From: Clostridiales bacterium
GTDB taxonomy: Bacteria; Bacillota; Clostridia; Oscillospirales; Acutalibacteraceae
Length of the DNA stretch: 11,963 nt
Reading direction: 5' to 3'
Assembly (NCBI GenBank): GCA_020859725.1
Contig: JAJBVR010000204.1
Location: 1 to 11,963 of the forward strand
The first letter of the stretch is position 1. Each line of letters begins with the position of its first letter. The notes under the pieces are model-generated. The model made no database searches. It worked only from the letters and a program-made list of their open reading frames with translations, and was not told the DNA's origin. The translations under genes and the position numbers were made by a program. Below, piece after piece: positions 7,289-11,963 of this stretch.

Positions 7289-7317
7289 AGTATATCATAT
7301 TAGATTAAATTATACAA
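7289..7317 (-). promoter_or_regulatory. Candidate extended -10 promoter of aspS
   Basis: On the minus strand a TATACT -10 box (7289-7294) is preceded by TGA (7295-7297), an extended -10 motif. TTGTAT (7312-7317) lies at 17-nt spacing. It falls between the GH13 terminator and aspS, with start near 7282 and a leader of about 55 nt. Other TATAAT words at 7273-7278 and 7309-7314 lack a good -35 partner. Confidence 0.55.
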
Positions 7318-7330
7318 CAATAAATTTACA

Positions 7331-7367
7331 AAATAAAAACGCAACGCGGCTGTGAAAATCAACCGCG
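7331..7367 (-). terminator. Intrinsic terminator after the GH13 gene
   Basis: On the minus strand CGCGGTTG (7360-7367) pairs with CAGCCGCG (7345-7352), with one wobble and a 7-nt loop. TTGCGTTTTTATTTT follows, a good T-tract. It lies just after the GH13 stop at 7376 and separates the glucan genes from aspS. Confidence 0.82.
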
Positions 7368-7375
7368 CCGTTAAA

Positions 7376-9226
7376 TTATTTTGAGAGAAGAGCATATTCA
7401 TATGCTCCGAGTGAAATAATTCCGTTTTTACTTGATGGCTTAAAAATATTATACGAATTATCCCACTGAGCGCCTACATAGATTTCGACGGATTCCTCAC
7501 ACGCGTTAACAGCCACCAGCACCTGATTTTCAAGGCTTATTCTTGCATACGCCGCAGCATTATGAACTGAAGCGACGGGAAGAAAGCTTCCATCCTTGAA
7601 GGCCTTGCAGCCGTTTCTGATTTCACCGAGCCTTTTGTACCATTTAAGAAGCTCATCATTAATATTATCCCACGGAAAGCACGCGCGGTTAAAGGGGTCT
7701 TTCATTCCCTGCATTCCCGCTTCATCTCCGTAATAGAGGCTTGGCACACCCGGCAAAGTGTATTGAATCAGACTTGCCGCCTTAAGCATTGCCGTTCCCC
7801 TTTTATAATCATTTTCCGAAAGCACATTATGAGCATACTGCCATTCTCTGTTACAGCCGTCGGAATTTTCTCCCGCAAGGCGTGTAACAGCGCGGGCCGT
7901 GTCGTGAGTTCCTATATGATTCATAAGAATATTCAGAGCGCACGGAGGATAATTTTCAACCACAGCCATAATGCTGTTAAGAAAATTGCTTGCCCCGCCA
8001 TAGCGTATAAAATTAAGTACGGCGTCTGCAAACGGATAATTCATTACGGAATCAAGCTGAGAACCCAAAAGATACCTGCGCCGTTTTCCGTAAGCGGTTT
8101 TAGTTGTTGTGTCCTCCCAAACCTCTCCTATAATAACGGCGTTTTCATTTTCGGATTTAACCGATTTTCTTAAATCATCCAAAAAAACATCCGGCAATTC
8201 ATCGGCAACATCAAGCCGCCATCCGCTTATTCCGCACCTCATCCATTTATGAAGTATGCCGTTTTCACCGCAAATATATTCACGATAAGTTTCATTTTCC
8301 TCGCAAACCTCAGGCAGAAGCTTTATTCCCCACCAGCATTTATAATTATCAGGATAATCAATAAACTTATACCAACTGAAATACGGGCTTTTTTTACTGT
8401 TATACGCGCCTACTGTATTATATCTCCCGTACATATTAAAATATTTTGAATCACACCCGGTGTGGCTGAAAACTCCGTCGAGTATAACGGCAATACCCAT
8501 TTTTTCAGCGGATTTGCAAAGAGATTTCAAATCATCCTCACTACCGAGAAGCGGGTCTATGTTTTCATAATCGGCAGTGTCATACCTGTGATTGGAATGC
8601 GCCTCAAATATAGGATTAAGATAAATACAAGTTACACCTAGTGACTTAATATAAGGCAGCTTTTGCTCTATTCCTTTTAAATCACCGCCGAAATAATCAT
8701 TGTTCCACTTGCCGTGCATTTGATTTTCGCTCCAGAAAGGCTCTTCACCCCACTTACGCAAAACTCTGCCTTTCGGCACATTTGTTTTAGGCTGTCCGCT
8801 GTTAAAAAACCTATCGGGAAAAATTTGATAAATCAATCCTCCCTTAAGAAAATCCGGGGTTCTGAAATCCTTATCGTAAACGGTTTGCTGAAATTCAGAG
8901 CCGTCTGCGCTGAAGTCGCCTATACCGTTTCCGATATTCTTAATAACTGAAACGCCCCACGGTGTTTCAAGCTCAAAATGATAAAAATACAGTCCGTATG
9001 TTGTAGCGTAAAAATGAAGCTCCCAATACTCATACTGCTCCGTGCACATTCCCGCCCAAAACATATTGTAATAAACCATGCTTTCGTTTTCCTTGCAAAC
9101 CGCGAGCCTGGCGCACGAGCATCTCATTGAGCGCGGAACAATTATCCGTAGCTTAACCTTTTCATTTTCGGCTATGGCGGAAACAATGGATTTATATTCC
9201 GTTTTGCGTGAATTAAATATCTGCAT
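7376..9226 (-). CDS. GH13 alpha-glucan hydrolase (neopullulanase/alpha-amylase-like)
   Basis: A 616-residue glycoside hydrolase family 13 enzyme that cleaves alpha-glucosidic bonds in maltodextrins, pullulan-type or branched oligosaccharides. An N-terminal beta-rich domain (about 1-120, opening MQIFNSR as in neopullulanase-like relatives) precedes a (beta/alpha)8 barrel starting at LIYQIFPDRF (131-140). The conserved regions are: WNNDYFGGDLKGI (174-186); region I DGVFSH (250-255); region II GWRLDVADE with nucleophile Asp339; region III IIGEVW with acid/base Glu368; and region IV NHIGTHDT with Asp442. Region I has Ser254 where many GH13 enzymes have Asn. A small C-terminal beta domain begins near 545. 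No signal peptide is present, so it should act in the cytoplasm on imported sugars or glycogen. It lies 196 nt downstream of the phosphorylase. Exact bond specificity cannot be told. Confidence 0.9.
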   Translation of the reverse strand: MQIFNSRKTEYKSIVSAIAENEKVKLRIIVPRSMRCSCARLAVCKENESMVYYNMFWAGMCTEQYEYWELHFYATTYGLYFYHFELETPWGVSVIKNIGNGIGDFSADGSEFQQTVYDKDFRTPDFLKGGLIYQIFPDRFFNSGQPKTNVPKGRVLRKWGEEPFWSENQMHGKWNNDYFGGDLKGIEQKLPYIKSLGVTCIYLNPIFEAHSNHRYDTADYENIDPLLGSEDDLKSLCKSAEKMGIAVILDGVFSHTGCDSKYFNMYGRYNTVGAYNSKKSPYFSWYKFIDYPDNYKCWWGIKLLPEVCEENETYREYICGENGILHKWMRCGISGWRLDVADELPDVFLDDLRKSVKSENENAVIIGEVWEDTTTKTAYGKRRRYLLGSQLDSVMNYPFADAVLNFIRYGGASNFLNSIMAVVENYPPCALNILMNHIGTHDTARAVTRLAGENSDGCNREWQYAHNVLSENDYKRGTAMLKAASLIQYTLPGVPSLYYGDEAGMQGMKDPFNRACFPWDNINDELLKWYKRLGEIRNGCKAFKDGSFLPVASVHNAAAYARISLENQVLVAVNACEESVEIYVGAQWDNSYNIFKPSSKNGIISLGAYEYALLSK

Positions 9227-9422
9227 TTAAGTTTTTCGCCGCCTTTCCGCCGTTATTAAAACCGAACCTTATATTTTTCACAAATATTTTGATTAACACT
9301 TGCAATAAAGAATAACCAAACGGCCCTGTTAAAGAAGGTTACGGAGCGATATTCCGTTTATGCCGAAGCCGTTTAAACCCGGCAAAGCTTCTTAAGCAAG
9401 ACCGCTGCTGAATTATAATAAA
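9227..9422 (-). other. Structured 196-nt gap between phosphorylase and GH13 genes
   Basis: No gene and no clear terminator with a T-run is seen. On the minus strand TGCCG (9380-9384) can pair with CGGCA (9361-9365), while AAACGGC within that hairpin (9368-9374) can instead pair with GCCGTTT (9318-9324). The latter pairing would enclose a small ACGGA/TCCGT hairpin (9341-9357). The two folds exclude each other. AAGGTT (9265-9270) and CGGCGGAAAGG (9242-9252) follow before the GH13 start. Confidence 0.4.
9242..9252 (-). promoter_or_regulatory. CGGCGGAAAGG element 15 nt before the GH13 gene
   Basis: The same 11-mer, at the same 15-nt distance from the ATG, occurs before gatC (5346-5356). An AAGGTT word lies 12 nt further upstream here and 13 nt further upstream at gatC. 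It provides the only purine-rich ribosome site near this start. Confidence 0.4.
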
Positions 9423-11897
9423 TTATTTTTTGCCTTTCGGGGATTTTTTTGTTTCCCGCTCATCGGTTCTTTCCGAACGTGCTTTTTCGCATTCAAAGCA
9501 AACCGGTTTCGTGTGCCAAATATTTTCCGCATACTCTCGTATTGAACGGTCCGCGCTGAAAATTCCCGCTCCGCTGATATTAATAAGAGACATTTTTGCA
9601 AATTTTTCCTTATCTCTGTAAGCGGCGGCAGACTCTGCCTGCGCTTTTTGATAATCCGCAAAATCGGCAAGCGCCATATACGGATCTGCATTCATAAGTG
9701 AAGATGTAAATTCGCCGAATGATTTTCCGTTTACACCGGAATTTATGAAATCAATAACTCCCTTTAAAACGGCATTATTATTAATATAATCCATAGGATG
9801 ATAGCCGTTTCTCTGAAGCTGCTGAACCTCCGGTGTTTTCAGTCCGAAAATAATAATGTTTTCATCACCCACCGCCTGAGCAATTTCTACATTGGCTCCG
9901 TCAAGAGTGCCCAGAGTTATCGCTCCGTTAAGCATCAGCTTCATATTGCCCGTTCCCGATGCTTCTGTTCCCGCCAGTGAAATCTGCTCTGAAATATCTG
10001 CCGCCGGCATAAGCACCTCGGCAAGGCTTACATTATATTCCTCCATAAACACAACCTTGATTCTTCCGTTTACATCAGGGTCGTTATTAATAACCTTTGA
10101 AAGCGCGTCAATAAGCTGTATTGTTTTTTTAGCCATAAAATATCCGGGAGCGGCTTTTGATGCAAAAATATAAGTTCTGGGTTCAAAATCAATGCCGGGA
10201 TTGGCTTTTATCATCTGATATTCTGCAATAATATTAAGAATATTAAGACTCTGGCGTTTATATTCATGAAGCCTTTTAACCTGAACATCAAATATTGAAT
10301 CCGGATTTAACTCTATTCCGTTTCTCTTTTTAACAAGCTCTGCGAATTTAACCTTATTGTTATATTTTATTTTTCTTAAATCGGCAAGAACCTGTTTATC
10401 ATCTTTATATTCGCGCAGTTTAATCGATTCATTGCTGTTTGTAATAAATCCATCGCCTATAAGATTTGTAAGATAATCCGTTAGCTGCGGATTAGCCTGG
10501 CATATCCATCTTCTGAAAGCAATTCCGTTTGTAACATTTTTAAACTTATCCGGAGTCATCGTATAAAAATCATGGAATACTGTTTCTTTAAGAATTTCGG
10601 AATGAAGCGCCGAAACACCGTTTACCGAATGTGAACCGGCAACACAAAGATTTGCCATTCTGACCACTCCGCCGGACACTACAGCCATTCTTTCAACCTT
10701 ATCCGCATCATGCGTAGCGCCCCAAACATAAGCTCTGAATCTGTTGTCTATCTCCTTAGTAATTTGATAAATTCTGGGAAGCAGTCTTCTGTAAAGCTCT
10801 TCGCTCCAGCATTCAAGCGCTTCCTTCATAACCGTATGATTTGTATAGGCAACTGTATTTGTAACTATATTCCAGGCATCATCCCAGCCGTATCCGCATT
10901 CATCCAGCATAATTCTCATAAGCTCGGGTATTGCCATAGTGGGATGCGTATCATTAATATGGATAGCTGTTTTTTCCGGCAAATTATCAAGTGTGCCGTA
11001 CTCGGTTAAATGCCTCCTTATAATATCCTGAACAGAAGCAGAAACCAAAAAATACTGCTGACGAAGTCTTAATGATTTGCCCTCCGGTGAATTATCGGCA
11101 GGATAAAGCACCTTTGAAATAGCTTCCGCCATGGCCGACTGCTCCATCGCCTTGATATATTCGCCCTGATTAAACAGGCTCATATCAAGAGCGGGTTTTC
11201 TTGAGCTCCACAGACGAAGCCTAGCAACGCCCTTGCCCTTTCCCGAAACGTACATATCATACGGCACCGCCATAACAGTGTTGCAGTCTCTCATCTCAAC
11301 ATGATGAAAATCTCCGTCCCAGCTGTCATCCACACGACCTTCAAATTTAATTTCAACTGCCCTTTCTTCACGCGGAACAAGCCACACATCGCCGCCGGGA
11401 AGCCAAAAATCAGGCAATTCCGTCTGCCAGCCGTCAACAAGCTTTTGCTTAAATATACCCGCCTCGTATCTTATTGAATAACCCATAGAAACAAAACCGT
11501 TTGTTGCCAGTCCGTCAAGATAGCAAGCGGCCAGCCTTCCGAGACCGCCGTTTCCGAGTCCGGCGTCAGGCTCCTGCTCATAAAGCATATCAAGGCTTAC
11601 ATCAAATTCCTTTAACGCCTTTTCAAAAACTTCGGTTAATCCCAAATTATAAAGATTATTTTTAAGCGAACGCCCCATAAGAAATTCCATACACAAATAA
11701 TAAATCTGCTTTGTGTCCTGCCCCTCTGCAGCTTTGCGAAAATCGCTGTTTTCATCCTGCAAATCATCCACTATTATCATTGCAACTGCTTTATAAAACT
11801 GCTCCAATGTAGCCATATTTGGATCAACTCCGAAAAAATGGCTCAGTTTATCATTTATCAATTTCTTTGCCTTGGCAACGGAAATCGCTGATTTCAT
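9423..11897 (-). CDS. glgP: Glycogen/maltodextrin (alpha-glucan) phosphorylase
   Basis: A GT35 enzyme that uses phosphate to release glucose-1-phosphate from the non-reducing ends of glycogen or maltodextrins in the cytoplasm. From the ATG at 11897 it has 824 residues. The pyridoxal-phosphate lysine is Lys653 in EASGTGNMK, followed by LNGAITLGTLDGANVE. VQVKRLHEYKRQ carries Arg542 and Lys547, equivalent to the phosphate-site Arg569 and Lys574 of muscle phosphorylase. EPDAGLGNGGLGRLAACYLD and HINDTHP are further signatures. GGAGGG lies 7 nt before this ATG. A TTG at 11912 is in frame but overlaps the ribosome site and is rejected. The protein continues past the usual end (IWHTKP) with a charged tail of about 25 residues that contains CFEC. 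GlgP and MalP types cannot be separated by sight, so the symbol is tentative. It probably works with the GH13 enzyme downstream. Confidence 0.95.
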   Translation of the reverse strand: MKSAISVAKAKKLINDKLSHFFGVDPNMATLEQFYKAVAMIIVDDLQDENSDFRKAAEGQDTKQIYYLCMEFLMGRSLKNNLYNLGLTEVFEKALKEFDVSLDMLYEQEPDAGLGNGGLGRLAACYLDGLATNGFVSMGYSIRYEAGIFKQKLVDGWQTELPDFWLPGGDVWLVPREERAVEIKFEGRVDDSWDGDFHHVEMRDCNTVMAVPYDMYVSGKGKGVARLRLWSSRKPALDMSLFNQGEYIKAMEQSAMAEAISKVLYPADNSPEGKSLRLRQQYFLVSASVQDIIRRHLTEYGTLDNLPEKTAIHINDTHPTMAIPELMRIMLDECGYGWDDAWNIVTNTVAYTNHTVMKEALECWSEELYRRLLPRIYQITKEIDNRFRAYVWGATHDADKVERMAVVSGGVVRMANLCVAGSHSVNGVSALHSEILKETVFHDFYTMTPDKFKNVTNGIAFRRWICQANPQLTDYLTNLIGDGFITNSNESIKLREYKDDKQVLADLRKIKYNNKVKFAELVKKRNGIELNPDSIFDVQVKRLHEYKRQSLNILNIIAEYQMIKANPGIDFEPRTYIFASKAAPGYFMAKKTIQLIDALSKVINNDPDVNGRIKVVFMEEYNVSLAEVLMPAADISEQISLAGTEASGTGNMKLMLNGAITLGTLDGANVEIAQAVGDENIIIFGLKTPEVQQLQRNGYHPMDYINNNAVLKGVIDFINSGVNGKSFGEFTSSLMNADPYMALADFADYQKAQAESAAAYRDKEKFAKMSLINISGAGIFSADRSIREYAENIWHTKPVCFECEKARSERTDERETKKSPKGKK

Positions 11898-11904
11898 ATG
11901 CAAA

Positions 11905-11910
11905 CCCTCC
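11905..11910 (-). promoter_or_regulatory. Strong ribosome binding site of the phosphorylase gene
   Basis: GGAGGG on the minus strand lies 7 nt before the ATG at 11897, optimal spacing. It decides against the in-frame TTG at 11912, which overlaps it. Confidence 0.85.
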
Positions 11911-11954
11911 AAAAATAATGAGTAATTACGGTTATTTTAATTCCGATTTTGTTA

Positions 11955-11960
11955 ATTATA
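11955..11960 (-). promoter_or_regulatory. Possible -10 box of the phosphorylase promoter
   Basis: A consensus TATAAT lies on the minus strand at the window edge, which would place transcription start near 11948 and a leader of about 50 nt. Any -35 box would lie outside the window, so this is only half a promoter. Confidence 0.4.
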
Positions 11961-11963
11961 CAC

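Noticed and set aside
7763..8173. A 136-codon plus-strand frame inside the GH13 gene
   Set aside because: It is fully antisense to the catalytic barrel, and the translation has no family resemblance and no start signal.
9413..9691. A 92-codon minus-strand frame overlapping the 3' end of the phosphorylase
   Set aside because: It is an alternate frame of conserved phosphorylase sequence, Arg/Lys-rich and without domain features.

Overview
The window is AT-rich and carries seven complete genes, all on the minus strand and without overlaps. The protein families, the AT-rich promoters and the GatCAB amidotransferase operon fit a low-GC Gram-positive bacterium, most likely a gut-type member of the Clostridia (Oscillospiraceae or Lachnospiraceae relatives). 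That placement is inferred from sequence character, not from a search. No mobile element, CRISPR array, tRNA or rRNA was seen.

Reading in the direction of transcription (high to low coordinates), the first block handles storage and dietary alpha-glucans. It has an alpha-glucan (glycogen/maltodextrin) phosphorylase, 9423-11897, then a cytoplasmic GH13 neopullulanase/alpha-amylase-like hydrolase, 7376-9226. The hydrolase would open or debranch oligosaccharides, and the phosphorylase would shorten linear chains to glucose-1-phosphate. A strong terminator follows the hydrolase.

The second block is translational. aspS (5473-7227) has its own promoter and is followed by a terminator-like hairpin, then by the tight operon gatC-gatA-gatB (5330 to 2114). 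Residues in the AspRS anticodon-binding domain (His32, no Lys at the second specificity position) and the neighbouring gatCAB point to a non-discriminating AspRS. Such an enzyme would charge tRNA-Asn with Asp, which GatCAB then amidates to Asn-tRNA-Asn. GatCAB may also make Gln-tRNA-Gln.

The third block is a 486-base intergenic region holding the gat operon terminator, a minus-strand promoter, a possible plus-strand promoter and some small repeats. It is followed by a GPH-family (MelB-like) sugar:cation symporter, 68-1627, which ends at a perfect 14-bp hairpin terminator. The transporter could feed the same carbohydrate metabolism, but its substrate cannot be read from sequence.

This is largely ordinary core-genome content. 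The points most worth checking are the apparent non-discriminating AspRS/GatCAB pairing, short words shared by the leaders of gatC and the GH13 gene, and possible regulatory structure in three of the intergenic gaps. The starts chosen here for gatA and the phosphorylase are the downstream ATGs, based on ribosome binding sites.
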